The position numbers were made by a program, and so were the translations under genes. Positions 26,943 through 34,018 of a stretch of DNA of 35,632 nucleotides are shown here, in pieces; position 1 is the first letter of the stretch, and the number at the start of each line of letters is the position of its first letter. Origin of the DNA: Clostridia bacterium (lineage in GTDB: Bacteria > Bacillota > Clostridia > Oscillospirales > Acutalibacteraceae). A model generated the notes under the pieces. The model was not told the origin of the DNA, did no database searches, and was given only the letters and a program-made list of their open reading frames with translations. The DNA lies in NCBI GenBank assembly GCA_017432485.1, contig JAFRJB010000125.1, positions 1 through 35,632 on the forward strand, read 5' to 3'.

Positions 26943-27257
26943 TTATTGCTCTAAATCGAGAGGCTCAATTTCATAGAGTTCCTCAAGTCTTTCTTCAAAG
27001 ATGGAGAAAACCTCATCAAAGAGATCTTCATCTTCAATCGGTGCTAAAATCTCTTGCCCGTTTTCTTCAATGACTTCGAGAATAATCAATTCCGCATCAC
27101 CTGCAAGAATTTCTTCAGGATCATCGTAAACAGGAATAAGCGCCACATACCTTGCTTCATCCGTTTCAATGGCATCGGCAATTTCAAAGGTGTGTTCGTT
27201 GCCTTGTTCGTCTTCTACGGTTACAATATCGGGATTATATTCATGATTTTCATCCAT
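26943..27257 (-). CDS. DUF1292 family protein (YrzB-like)
   Basis: A 104-residue, very acidic protein. The N-terminal half, DIVTVEDEQGNEHTFEIADAIE, followed by YVALIPVYDD, is the DUF1292 signature. The C-terminal part, LAPIEDEDLFDEVFSIFEERLEE, completes the family. Function is unknown; in Bacillus the homologue yrzB lies beside the Holliday-junction resolvase yrrK. Start ATG 27257 with AGAGGT upstream. It has its own promoter; the 6S-like RNA begins right after its stop. Confidence 0.8.
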   Translation of the reverse strand: MDENHEYNPDIVTVEDEQGNEHTFEIADAIETDEARYVALIPVYDDPEEILAGDAELIILEVIEENGQEILAPIEDEDLFDEVFSIFEERLEELYEIEPLDLEQ

Positions 27258-27286
27258 ATGATTTTACCTCTCAATTTACTATCTAT

Positions 27287-27315
27287 ATTGTAGCGCATTT
27301 TTGCTGATTTTTCAA
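27287..27315 (-). promoter_or_regulatory. Promoter of the DUF1292 gene
   Basis: On the minus strand, -35 TTGAAA (27315-27310), 17-bp spacer, -10 TACAAT (27292-27287). Confidence 0.78.
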
Positions 27316-27365
27316 GGGGTAGGGAAGTGGAAATGTTTACAAAAATTTGTTAGTTATTTCTACAA

Positions 27366-27719
27366 TTAATTCTTTAAATTACTTTTTGCTGTGTTAACGG
27401 ATGCTACTAAAATCCTGCGTATTGTCCCGCATTTATCCAATAGTAGTTTAGAAGTTTGAGGATCTAATAGTTTTGCTTTTGATAATAATTCAATCCAATA
27501 TTCCGTCTCATAGCATTCTTTTAATGAGATTTGAAGTTTAGCAATAAAATCAGCTTTTCCATGTGCATAATTTACCTCGTGAATAGTTGCTCCAATGCTT
27601 GTTGCTGATCACTCAATTTGATTTACAAGTGAGTGATGATTTTTAATATTTTGAACAGCATCTAACACAATTACTGCAAATTCCATTGATAAATCGGCAA
27701 GTTTGTTTTTCTTATAAAT
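27366..27719 (-). pseudogene. Broken four-helix-bundle protein gene (23S rRNA IVP/Avd-like)
   Basis: Minus-strand translation gives a near-complete four-helix-bundle protein of about 117 codons. It reads YKKNKLADLSMEFAVIVLD at the start, then SLVNQIE, an in-frame TGA, SATSIGATIHE, GKADFIAKLQISLKECYETEYWI and finally TAKSNLKN. The family usually has RSxTSIGAN at the break, so the TGA (within 27605-27615) is most simply a CGA-to-TGA change. A GGAGG (27725-27721) precedes the gene, but the expected start codon position has no ATG, GTG or TTG, a second lesion. TGA is a normal stop elsewhere here (e.g. tsaB), so recoding is unlikely. Its upstream flank is the hairpin array. Confidence 0.8.
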
Positions 27720-27740
27720 ACCTCCAATAATTATTTTGAA

Positions 27741-27907
27741 TGAAGTATTGCTCACAATATGAAGTAATTCAAAGGAATTATGAAGTATAGCAAAATCTTT
27801 GCTATATGAAGTGAAATAAATTCTTGTCATATGCGCAGCATACTTCATAGCGCCTGCTACTTCATATTTCGCAGAAATATTTCACAAATTCCTCGGAATT
27901 TATTTCA
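27741..27907. repeat. Array of seven mini-hairpins with TGAAGT/ACTTCA spacers
   Basis: Three units read TGAAGT-hairpin-A: ATTG/CAAT (27747-27758), AATTC/GAATT (27766-27779) and ATAGCAAA/TTTGCTAT (27787-27805). Four more have the spacer inverted after the hairpin: TATGC/GCATA (27830-27842), TAGC/GCTA (27848-27859), TATTTC/GAAATA (27865-27879) and AAATTC/GAATTT (27886-27901), followed by CTTCA, CTTCA, TTTCA and ATTTCA. The second group is enclosed by an 11-bp perfect inverted repeat, GAAATAAATTC (27813-27823) and its complement (27896-27906). Stems differ in sequence while spacers are conserved. Confidence 0.8.
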
Positions 27908-27909
27908 TT

Positions 27910-27950
27910 GAAAGAACACCACCTGTGATTGAAACAGGCGGTGTTCTTTC
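27910..27950. terminator. Strong hairpin, terminator-like
   Basis: Perfect 11-bp stem GAAAGAACACC (27910-27920) / GGTGTTCTTTC (27940-27950) with an inner CCTGT/ACAGG stem. It borders a tRNA-Lys 3'-end fragment, the place a tRNA terminator would occupy on the minus strand, but it lacks a good T-tract. Confidence 0.5.
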
Positions 27951-27972
27951 TTGGTGATCCATCGGGGAATCG
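27951..27972 (-). repeat. 22-bp copy of the tRNA-Lys 3' end (att-like)
   Basis: Identical over 22 bp, in the same orientation, to 28428-28449, which is the acceptor stem, CCA and 3' T-stem of the intact tRNA-Lys. The two copies bracket 455 bp. This is the arrangement left by an element integrated at a tRNA 3' end, or a partial tRNA duplicate. Confidence 0.7.
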
Positions 27973-28019
27973 CGCGCTGTTACACAGCGCCTGGCTCAGC
28001 GACCCAACACTTTGTATTC

Positions 28020-28302
28020 GGTAGCCCGACGAGAGTCGAACCCAAACAGCCTCTCGCTTGCTCTTTTTGGCTAATTCCGCCGCATTTTCATTGATTGGCG
28101 TCAGCCAAACTGCTTCAAATGAGGCAAAATTATCACAAAAATTTCTAACCGAGAGGTGCTTTGCAGTTTACATCTGCCTATTTTTTACTAAGACAAGGCA
28201 AAATGGTGAAGGAATACTGTCGTATTGCAAGACATTTTAACGCAGTATTAGTGAAAAAGAGGCGATGTAAACCTATTCGAGTTCGACTCCCGTCGGGCTA
28301 CC
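28020..28302. mobile_element. 283-bp element with 22-bp terminal inverted repeats resembling tRNA T-arms
   Basis: Positions 28020-28041 and 28281-28302 are inverted copies with one mismatch in 22; each contains GTTCGACT followed by GTCGGGCTACC, like a tRNA T-loop plus acceptor 3' strand. The interior has no convincing ORF but holds a long imperfect palindrome (28166-28191 with 28248-28272) with GTTTACATC/GATGTAAAC ends and an AATAC-TGTC-GTATT hairpin at its tip. There is no transposase, so if mobile it is non-autonomous. Confidence 0.5.
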
Positions 28303-28362
28303 CGCTTTCACCGCTCTTCGCTAAAAACAATTCACCGGATTGTTTTCTTAACGCTCAGACCC

Positions 28363-28387
28363 TCGCGGGTTCGATTCCCAATGTTGT
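28363..28387 (+). other. tRNA T-arm-like fragment
   Basis: GCGGGTTCGATTCCC lies in a stretch with no other tRNA parts upstream or downstream. It looks like a relic of a tRNA 3' half. A nearby AACAAT/ATTGTT hairpin (about 28328-28346) adds to the scrambled appearance. Confidence 0.35.
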
Positions 28388-28424
28388 GAAAAAGAAACGC
28401 GGATACCCAAAAGGGTATCCGCGT
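28388..28424 (-). terminator. Intrinsic terminator of tRNA-Lys
   Basis: On the minus strand, a 12-bp perfect stem (28424-28413 with 28408-28397), loop TTTT, then TTTCTTTTTC. It begins 4 nt after the encoded CCA. Confidence 0.9.
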
Positions 28425-28428
28425 TTTT

Positions 28429-28504
28429 TGGTGATCCATCGGGGAATCGAACCCCGGACACCATGATTAAAAGTCATGTGCTCTGCCGGCTGAGCTAATG
28501 GATC
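28429..28504 (-). tRNA. tRNA-Lys (anticodon TTT)
   Basis: A complete cloverleaf on the minus strand: acceptor GATCCAT/ATGGATC, D-arm GCTCAGCCGGCAGAGC, anticodon loop CTTTTAA (anticodon TTT) and T-arm CCGGGGTTCGATTCCCCG. CCA is encoded in the gene. It decodes AAA/AAG. Its 3' end is duplicated at 27951-27972. Confidence 0.96.
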
Positions 28505-28560
28505 ATATCTTGTTTAGCGCTCAAATATAATACACTAATTGAGCGCTAATGTCAAGAAGT

Positions 28561-29580
28561 TTATTCATTTTTGAAAAATTCATCGCGTTTGGCTTGAAAA
28601 ACGCTGACATCATTAATTTTGTTGTTAAACATGCTCTTAAGCAGCTGCGGGCTTCTGATGTATATTTTATCGCCGTACTGCATAATCCAACTGACCAAAC
28701 CGCTACTGACTGCACCGGTAAAGCGCACCGAGAAATAGTCGCTGTTATATTTCTTAATAGCCGAGGCGCCAAAGCGGTCGAGCAGGTCTTGATAGATGCT
28801 GTTTTCACAGATGAGCTCTATATTTTCTATTGTACCGGAAAAACCGTTAAACATCTTTTCGGCGTAATCGGCAGCATCAAATTTGCCGCGGTAGTCGGTA
28901 AATAGCTCGAAAGAGCGGCTGTCTTCTTCCAAAATCTCCACATTCTTAATGCGGTCTATGCGCACATGCATCAGGTTTTGCTTTGTATCGTTATTACATA
29001 TTAAGTAATAACGGTCATTTGACCATATCATTGCATAGGGACTGATAGTATAGTGGCGCTCTTGGTTTCTATCCACATTGTGGCGAATGTATTTAATAGC
29101 AACTTTTTTGTTATTCGTAATCGCTTGCTGCAGATAGAAAATATTAATGTAAATGCTGTTATTATCGCTTTTATGGCGATTATCAATATAAACAGAAGAA
29201 CCGATATCTTTACTTTGATAAACAGACGCAAAACTCTCCAACTTGGAAACAAGCACTTTAGATTTGGCTTTTGTGACAGAATGCGCCGATTGCACAGCAT
29301 CACACAAGAGATATAGCTCCGGCAATTCAAACTCTCGTTCATAAATGCAAAAACCTTTAGAGGGTGTGGAAACATTTTCAATATTAAAAAAATTGTCATT
29401 GAATTCTTTAAGGGTATTAATATCGGAATAAATTGTGGCTTTTCGATCACATTTGATGCCGTACTCTTTCTCCAAAATATCGCAGATTTTAATAGAGGAG
29501 AGGGGATGCTCTTCATCGGAATACTTACGCAGAATATCCAAAACATAAAGCATTCTCAACTTATTCTTGCTTTCATTCAT
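28561..29580 (-). CDS. WYL-domain transcriptional regulator
   Basis: A 339-residue DeoR/YafY-type regulator. The N-terminal winged helix (about 1-75) includes RMLYVLDILRKYSDEEHPLS and CDRKATIYSDINTLKEF. The WYL domain follows (about 145-220, with KKVAIKYIRH, YTISPYAMIWSNDRYYLICNN and the RIDRIKNVEIL strand), then a WCX C-terminal extension. WYL domains sense ligands, often nucleic acids, in phage defence and DNA-damage regulators; here no defence genes adjoin, so the target is unknown. ATG 29580 is preceded by AAAGGTGG; a GTG at 29592 overlaps that site. Its promoter is back-to-back with that of tRNA-Thr. Confidence 0.88.
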   Translation of the reverse strand: MNESKNKLRMLYVLDILRKYSDEEHPLSSIKICDILEKEYGIKCDRKATIYSDINTLKEFNDNFFNIENVSTPSKGFCIYEREFELPELYLLCDAVQSAHSVTKAKSKVLVSKLESFASVYQSKDIGSSVYIDNRHKSDNNSIYINIFYLQQAITNNKKVAIKYIRHNVDRNQERHYTISPYAMIWSNDRYYLICNNDTKQNLMHVRIDRIKNVEILEEDSRSFELFTDYRGKFDAADYAEKMFNGFSGTIENIELICENSIYQDLLDRFGASAIKKYNSDYFSVRFTGAVSSGLVSWIMQYGDKIYIRSPQLLKSMFNNKINDVSVFQAKRDEFFKNE

Positions 29581-29624
29581 AATTCTTACCACCTTTAATC
29601 AAATATCAATACTAACTAAAGTTG

Positions 29625-29653
29625 ATAATAACATAGTCGTGAAGTTTTTTCAA
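29625..29653 (-). promoter_or_regulatory. Promoter of the WYL regulator gene
   Basis: On the minus strand, -35 TTGAAA (29653-29648), 17-bp spacer, -10 TATTAT (29630-29625). Confidence 0.7.
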
Positions 29654-29661
29654 TATTCTTG

Positions 29662-29690
29662 TTGACAAATGAGAGGAAAGTTGCTATTAT
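29662..29690 (+). promoter_or_regulatory. Promoter of tRNA-Thr
   Basis: Consensus -35 TTGACA (29662-29667), 17-bp spacer, -10 TATTAT (29685-29690), about 10 bp before the mature tRNA. Confidence 0.82.
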
Positions 29691-29700
29691 AATATGGCAC

Positions 29701-29776
<76 letters not shown>

Positions 29777-29779
29777 AAA

Positions 29780-29820
29780 ACCCCAATTGTCTTTTCAGAC
29801 ATTTGGGGTTCTTTTTATTT
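29780..29820 (+). terminator. Intrinsic terminator after tRNA-Thr
   Basis: Stem ACCCCAATTGTCT (29780-29792) / AGACATTTGGGGT (29797-29809), one mismatch, loop TTTC, then TCTTTTTATTTTT. Confidence 0.9.
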
Positions 29821-29823
29821 TTC

Positions 29824-29852
29824 TTGCAAAATTTATTATATTTTGTTATAAT
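29824..29852 (+). promoter_or_regulatory. Promoter of tmk and downstream genes
   Basis: -35 TTGCAA (29824-29829), 17-bp spacer, -10 TATAAT (29847-29852); the same hexamers and spacing as the rpiR promoter. Confidence 0.8.
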
Positions 29853-29879
29853 TAATTAAATATAATAGGGAGAGTATGT

Positions 29880-30533
29880 ATGTTTACGGTAATTGAAGGC
29901 TTAGACGGTAGCGGAAAATCCACACAAGTGCGCTTATTGGAAGCGCATTTGAGCGAACAGGGTAAAGATTTTTTGCACATAAAGCTGCCGGATTATGAGA
30001 GTGATTCGAGCGCGCTTGTTAAAATGTATTTAGCCGGTGAGTTTGGCAGCAATGCCGCCGATGTGAATGTCTATGCCGCTTCTGCATTTTATGCAGTTGA
30101 CCGCTTTGCGAATTTTCACACCAAGTGGAAAAACGCCTATGAAAGCGGAAAAGACATTATTGCCGACAGATATACAACTTCCAATGCCATTTACCAGCTG
30201 GCGAAATTAGAAAAAAGTCAGTGGGATGCGTATTTAGATTGGCTGAGTGATTTTGAATACATAAAGATGGGCATTCCGCAACCCGATAAAGTCATTTATT
30301 TGGATATGCCGATTGATATCTCACAAAGGCTGATGAGTAAGCGCTATGCCGGTGATGAATCTAAAAAAGATGTTCACGAAAAAAATATTGCCTTTTTAGA
30401 GTGCTGCCGTGAAGCGGCTCTTTATACAGCAAAAAAATGGAATTGGCAGGTCATTTCCTGTGCGGCAGGTGAAGTACCGCGCAGCAGAGAAGATATTCAC
30501 AGCGATATTTTGCGCGCCTTTGAAGCGCGGTAG
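29880..30533 (+). CDS. tmk: Thymidylate kinase
   Basis: Phosphorylates dTMP to dTDP for DNA synthesis. The 217-residue product has P-loop GLDGSGKST (7-15), the ADRYTTSNAIYQ motif (Asp96-Arg97-Tyr98, the DRY/H-type substrate loop) and a LID-like region with KRYAGDESKKDVHEKN. The insertion around KLPDYESDSSALVKMYLAGEF is typical of clostridial Tmk-like enzymes. ATG 29880 with GGGAGAG upstream. First gene of the run leading to mltG; 8 bp precede the next gene. Confidence 0.9.
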   Translation: MFTVIEGLDGSGKSTQVRLLEAHLSEQGKDFLHIKLPDYESDSSALVKMYLAGEFGSNAADVNVYAASAFYAVDRFANFHTKWKNAYESGKDIIADRYTTSNAIYQLAKLEKSQWDAYLDWLSDFEYIKMGIPQPDKVIYLDMPIDISQRLMSKRYAGDESKKDVHEKNIAFLECCREAALYTAKKWNWQVISCAAGEVPRSREDIHSDILRAFEAR

Positions 30534-30541
30534 GAGTTAGT

Positions 30542-31078
30542 ATGATTTATGTATTTTTGGCAGATGGTTTTGAAATCATCGAAGCTTTAGCGCCCGTTGA
30601 TATGCTCGGCAGAGCTAAGTTGAGTATAAAAACTGTAGGTGTTACCGGTAAAAGTGTGAAGAGTTCCGGCGGTGTGGAAGTCGTTGCTGACATCACAACC
30701 GACCAAGTCAATTTTGCTGATATGGATATGATGATTTTACCCGGCGGTATGCCCGGTACGCTTAATCTTGAAGCAGATTCCACCGTGCAAAAAAGTATTG
30801 ACTACTGCGTGGCTAACAATAAATACATTGCTGCTATCTGCGCGGCACCGACTATTTTGGCACACAAGAAGCTTTTAGACGGCAAGAAAGCGACAGTGTT
30901 TCCTTCTTTTGCCGACGATTTGAAAGCAGCACAGTATACTGCGGGTGCAGTGGAAATTGACGGCAAAATCATTACTTCTCGCGGAGCCGGTGTCTGCATT
31001 GACTTCGGGCTCAAATGTGTAGAAGTGTTAACCAATAAAGCGACAGCAGATGCTATTCGCGCACAAATTCAAGCTTAA
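30542..31078 (+). CDS. DJ-1/PfpI family protein
   Basis: A 178-residue DJ-1 superfamily protein. It has the conserved Glu in ADGFEIIEA (Glu14), ILPGGMPGT (about 65-73) and the nucleophile elbow AAICAAPTILA (Cys100), followed by VFPSFAD and TSRGAGVCIDFGLKCVEVL. Relatives act as glyoxalase/deglycase-like or redox-responsive proteins, and the clostridial members (often labelled ThiJ) have no proven substrate. ATG 30542 lies 9 bp after tmk with AGGAG upstream, so it is probably cotranscribed. Confidence 0.88.
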   Translation: MIYVFLADGFEIIEALAPVDMLGRAKLSIKTVGVTGKSVKSSGGVEVVADITTDQVNFADMDMMILPGGMPGTLNLEADSTVQKSIDYCVANNKYIAAICAAPTILAHKKLLDGKKATVFPSFADDLKAAQYTAGAVEIDGKIITSRGAGVCIDFGLKCVEVLTNKATADAIRAQIQA

Positions 31079-31111
31079 GTATCATTCATTCTTTTCTTTC
31101 TGGAGGAAACA

Positions 31112-32728
31112 ATGGCAAATTACCATGAGTATGACGATTTATTTGCATCGTACGAACGCCGCACGAATACAAATAAACCCGACAGCAGTAACCTTTCAAC
31201 CGACAATACAAAATCTGTCGGCTATACTTCGTCGTCTTCCTATAAAAAGAATCAAACATCAGCGAGCCATAATGCTCTTGATTCCGTCAAAAACAAAGCC
31301 GGTTCTATTGTAAAATCAGCAAAAGAAAAGGTACCGAAGAATAAAACTCCCGAAAAGTCACAAAAGAAGTATTACGGTAATGCTTCTTATGAACCCGAGT
31401 CCGGCTCACGAACCAAAAAATCTGCGCAGGATGACAGCAGTGCAACAGTACGCTTTAATTATAACTCTACTAAAAAAAGTAATCAAAGCCGCGGTAGTAG
31501 CGATGGTATATTAGCTGAAGACAAATTTTCTGTCGCTACAAAAGATGAATATCGTCAAAAATATGAGCGCCGCTCCCAAGAGCGCGGCAGAAAATCTGCA
31601 AAAACAAAATCTGCTGCAAACGATGCGCCTGTAGAAAAGACGCCGAAAGTGCGCAGCGCCAGTTTCAAAAAAACACTCATTTTCCTGATCTGTGTTACAG
31701 TAGCTACGCTTTGCCTGACATTTGTTTCCATTTCCTGTGTGAATGATGTGCTTGCCATTAATCGCCACAGCGATAAAGCGGTTACCATCACTATTGATTC
31801 TCAGGTGGATACAAAAACAGTTATTAAAATGCTCAAGAAGAATCATTTGATAAAAAATGAGCTGTTTTGTAATTTATTTGCTAAATTCAAAGGTTATTCC
31901 GATAACTATGAAACCGGTGTGTTCTACCTCAAAAAAGATATGGGTGTTGAGGGGATGATTATGGCGCTTAAAGCGACCAATCAGAGTGAAGAAACTATCA
32001 CTATCAACTTCCCCGAAGGTTTCAGTATTATGGACATTGCCAATAAATTGGAAGCCAACGAAGTCTGTAAAGCGAAAAACTTTATTGATACTTTAGAGAA
32101 TTATAACTTCGATTATCCTTTCCTGCCGAAGAGCTTGAAGGCGGACAAGAGAAAGTATCAATATATGGAAGGGTATTTATTCCCGGCGACATATGAATTC
32201 TTTATCGGTGAAAGCCCCTCAAATGTAATTAAGAAAATGCTCGATGCATTCCAAGAGAATATTTACACAGCAGAGTTTAAATCCAAAGCGGAAGAATTGG
32301 GTTATTCAACCGATGAGGTCATTACCTTTGCTTCCATCATTCAAAGAGAAGCAGCCAATACCTCGCAAATGTCGGATGTTGCTGCCGTTCTTTATAACAG
32401 ATTAAACGACTCCGGAACCTTCCCGCGTCTGGAATGTGATTCTACCGGTGATTTTTTAAATAAAGATGTGAAAGCTTTCTTGAAGCTCTTCCCGGATAAA
32501 GGCACCATAGATTACTTTGCGCTTTATTATAATACTTACAACAATTCCTTCGAAGGCTTGCCGGCAGGTGCAATTTGCAATCCGGGTATCGATGCCGTAG
32601 ATGCCGTGCTGAATGTTGAGTCTTCACCGTATTACTACTTCTGTCACGATGAAGCGGGTGAAATTCACTTGGCAACCACACTTTCCGAATTTGAGTATAT
32701 TAAGAGTGAATATGGCGTTAATGAATAA
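31112..32728 (+). CDS. mltG: Endolytic transglycosylase MltG (YceG-like)
   Basis: Cleaves nascent glycan strands near the division and elongation machinery and is thought to set glycan length. The 538-residue product has a long Lys/Ser/Asn-rich, probably disordered cytoplasmic N-terminus (1-186), one membrane helix (about 187-210) and an extracellular LysM-like plus YceG domain. That domain has MEGYLFPATYEF (about 352-363), the catalytic region FASIIQREAAN (Glu413) and the C-terminal LPAGAICNPGIDAVDAVL. ATG 31112 with GGAGGAA upstream. The long cytoplasmic tail is longer than in enterobacteria. It overlaps the U32 gene, a pairing also found in Bacillus. Confidence 0.92.
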   Translation: MANYHEYDDLFASYERRTNTNKPDSSNLSTDNTKSVGYTSSSSYKKNQTSASHNALDSVKNKAGSIVKSAKEKVPKNKTPEKSQKKYYGNASYEPESGSRTKKSAQDDSSATVRFNYNSTKKSNQSRGSSDGILAEDKFSVATKDEYRQKYERRSQERGRKSAKTKSAANDAPVEKTPKVRSASFKKTLIFLICVTVATLCLTFVSISCVNDVLAINRHSDKAVTITIDSQVDTKTVIKMLKKNHLIKNELFCNLFAKFKGYSDNYETGVFYLKKDMGVEGMIMALKATNQSEETITINFPEGFSIMDIANKLEANEVCKAKNFIDTLENYNFDYPFLPKSLKADKRKYQYMEGYLFPATYEFFIGESPSNVIKKMLDAFQENIYTAEFKSKAEELGYSTDEVITFASIIQREAANTSQMSDVAAVLYNRLNDSGTFPRLECDSTGDFLNKDVKAFLKLFPDKGTIDYFALYYNTYNNSFEGLPAGAICNPGIDAVDAVLNVESSPYYYFCHDEAGEIHLATTLSEFEYIKSEYGVNE

Positions 32729-33947
32729 TAAAGTTGAATTGCTTTCTCCCTGTGGAGATTTTGAAAGATTTGAATTAGCCATACAGTATGGAGCAGATGC
32801 CGTCTATTTAGGCGGCAATGCTTTTACTATGCGGGCTGCACCGAAAAACTTTAGCCCGGAGGAATTGGTAAAAGCGACTGAAATGGCGCATGCAGCCGGC
32901 AAAAAAGTGTACTTAACCTGCAATGTCTACGCTCATTCTTCAGCTTTTGAGCAGTTACCTGATTTTTTGGCACAGGCGCGTGATGCCGGTGTAGATGCGT
33001 TCATTATCGCTGACTTAGGTGTACTCTATCATGCAAATAAAATTGCGCCGCAGGTAGATATTCATATTTCAACCCAGGCCGGAATTACCAACTTTGAAGC
33101 CGCGCGGATGTATTATGATTTAGGTGCGAAGCGCATTGTTCCCGCAAGAGAACTCTCTTTAGAGGAAATTGTCGAATTGCGCGCTAAAACCGACCGTGCG
33201 CTTGAAATTGAATGCTTTGTGCATGGCGCGATGTGTATGTCCGTTTCGGGCAGATGTTTGCTTTCCAGCTTTATGGTTGGCAGAGATGCGAACCTTGGCT
33301 TATGCGCCCAGCCTTGCCGCTGGCAATTTGATATTATGGATGTCACAAGAGAAGGTATCCGCTATCCGGTTCTGGAAGATCAAAGCGGCACTTACTTTAT
33401 GAACTCGCGCGATATGTGTATGATTGAGCACATTCCCGCGCTTATTGAAGCGGGGATAGACAGTTTTAAAATAGAAGGCAGAGCCAAATCCGCTTATTAT
33501 ACGGCTGTTGTAACCAATGCTTATCGGCAGGCGATAGACGGCTATTATGCCAACCCATATGCGGCATATCAGCCTGAGGCTTGGATTCTGGAAGAAATGG
33601 AAAAAGTCAGCCATAGAGAGTATTCCACCGGCTTTTACTTTAAGCACCCCGATAAAGATGCCAATGTGGATTATTGCGGCGGCTACCGTAATGATTGGGA
33701 TGTGGTTGCATTTGTCAGCGAAAGTGATGGTAAGGTACTCACTTTATCTCAACGCAACAAATTTGCGGCAGGGGAGGCATTGGAAATTTTGCAGCCCGGT
33801 AAGAAGCCGCTACCTTTTTGTGCCGATGTTTTGTATGATGAAAATCTGCAGCCGATTGAAAGCGCTAACCATGCGATGATGCCGGTAAAAATTAAAACTG
33901 AATGCATTTTCGCTCACAACTCTATTGTTAGAAAACAGCGAACATAA
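32712..33947 (+). CDS. U32 family peptidase-like protein (TrhP-like)
   Basis: A 411-residue U32 protein. It begins VELLSPCGDFERFELAIQYGADAVYLGG, typical of the family, and matches the U32 signature in ECFVHGAMCMSVSGRCLLS with nearby LCAQPCR; these cysteines could hold an Fe-S cluster. Relatives of this type (Bacillus YrrN/YrrO, E. coli TrhP/YegQ) hydroxylate U34 of tRNA rather than act as proteases, so that role is likely here. Start is uncertain: ATG 32712 (with a weak AAGAG upstream) or ATG 32721, both inside the end of mltG. The overlap with mltG implies coupling. A perfect terminator follows. Confidence 0.87.
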   Translation: MALMNNKVELLSPCGDFERFELAIQYGADAVYLGGNAFTMRAAPKNFSPEELVKATEMAHAAGKKVYLTCNVYAHSSAFEQLPDFLAQARDAGVDAFIIADLGVLYHANKIAPQVDIHISTQAGITNFEAARMYYDLGAKRIVPARELSLEEIVELRAKTDRALEIECFVHGAMCMSVSGRCLLSSFMVGRDANLGLCAQPCRWQFDIMDVTREGIRYPVLEDQSGTYFMNSRDMCMIEHIPALIEAGIDSFKIEGRAKSAYYTAVVTNAYRQAIDGYYANPYAAYQPEAWILEEMEKVSHREYSTGFYFKHPDKDANVDYCGGYRNDWDVVAFVSESDGKVLTLSQRNKFAAGEALEILQPGKKPLPFCADVLYDENLQPIESANHAMMPVKIKTECIFAHNSIVRKQRT

Positions 33948-33955
33948 ACTTTTTT

Positions 33956-33982
33956 ACCCGTAACAATTGTTACGGGTATTTT
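33956..33982 (+). terminator. Intrinsic terminator after the U32 gene
   Basis: An uninterrupted 22-bp palindrome at 33956-33977 (half-site ACCCGTAACAA) followed by ATTTTG. Confidence 0.82.
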
Positions 33983-34018
33983 GCTCTGCATTGTTAATAC
34001 TAATAACAGGTGAGTGCG

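Noticed and set aside
27600..27620. TGA recoding (selenocysteine or reassigned stop) in the four-helix-bundle gene
   Set aside because: TGA ends normal genes here (tsaB, DUF5685), the family has Arg at this place, and no SECIS-like structure is evident; a CGA-to-TGA change is simpler.
27609..27848. A 79-codon minus-strand frame as an intact small gene
   Set aside because: Its first half is the hairpin array and its last half is the N-terminal part of the four-helix-bundle pseudogene, ending at the premature TGA.
27741..27972. CRISPR array
   Set aside because: Units are short palindromes with conserved spacers about 5-6 nt long, not 25-40 bp identical repeats with unique 30-40 bp spacers, and no cas genes adjoin.
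28058..28466. Two overlapping plus-strand frames of 60 and 101 codons
   Set aside because: They run through inverted repeats, tRNA fragments and the antisense of tRNA-Lys; no start context or protein family.
28561..29580. WYL regulator as a sign of a phage-defence island
   Set aside because: No defence, nuclease or phage genes flank it; its neighbours are tRNAs and housekeeping genes.
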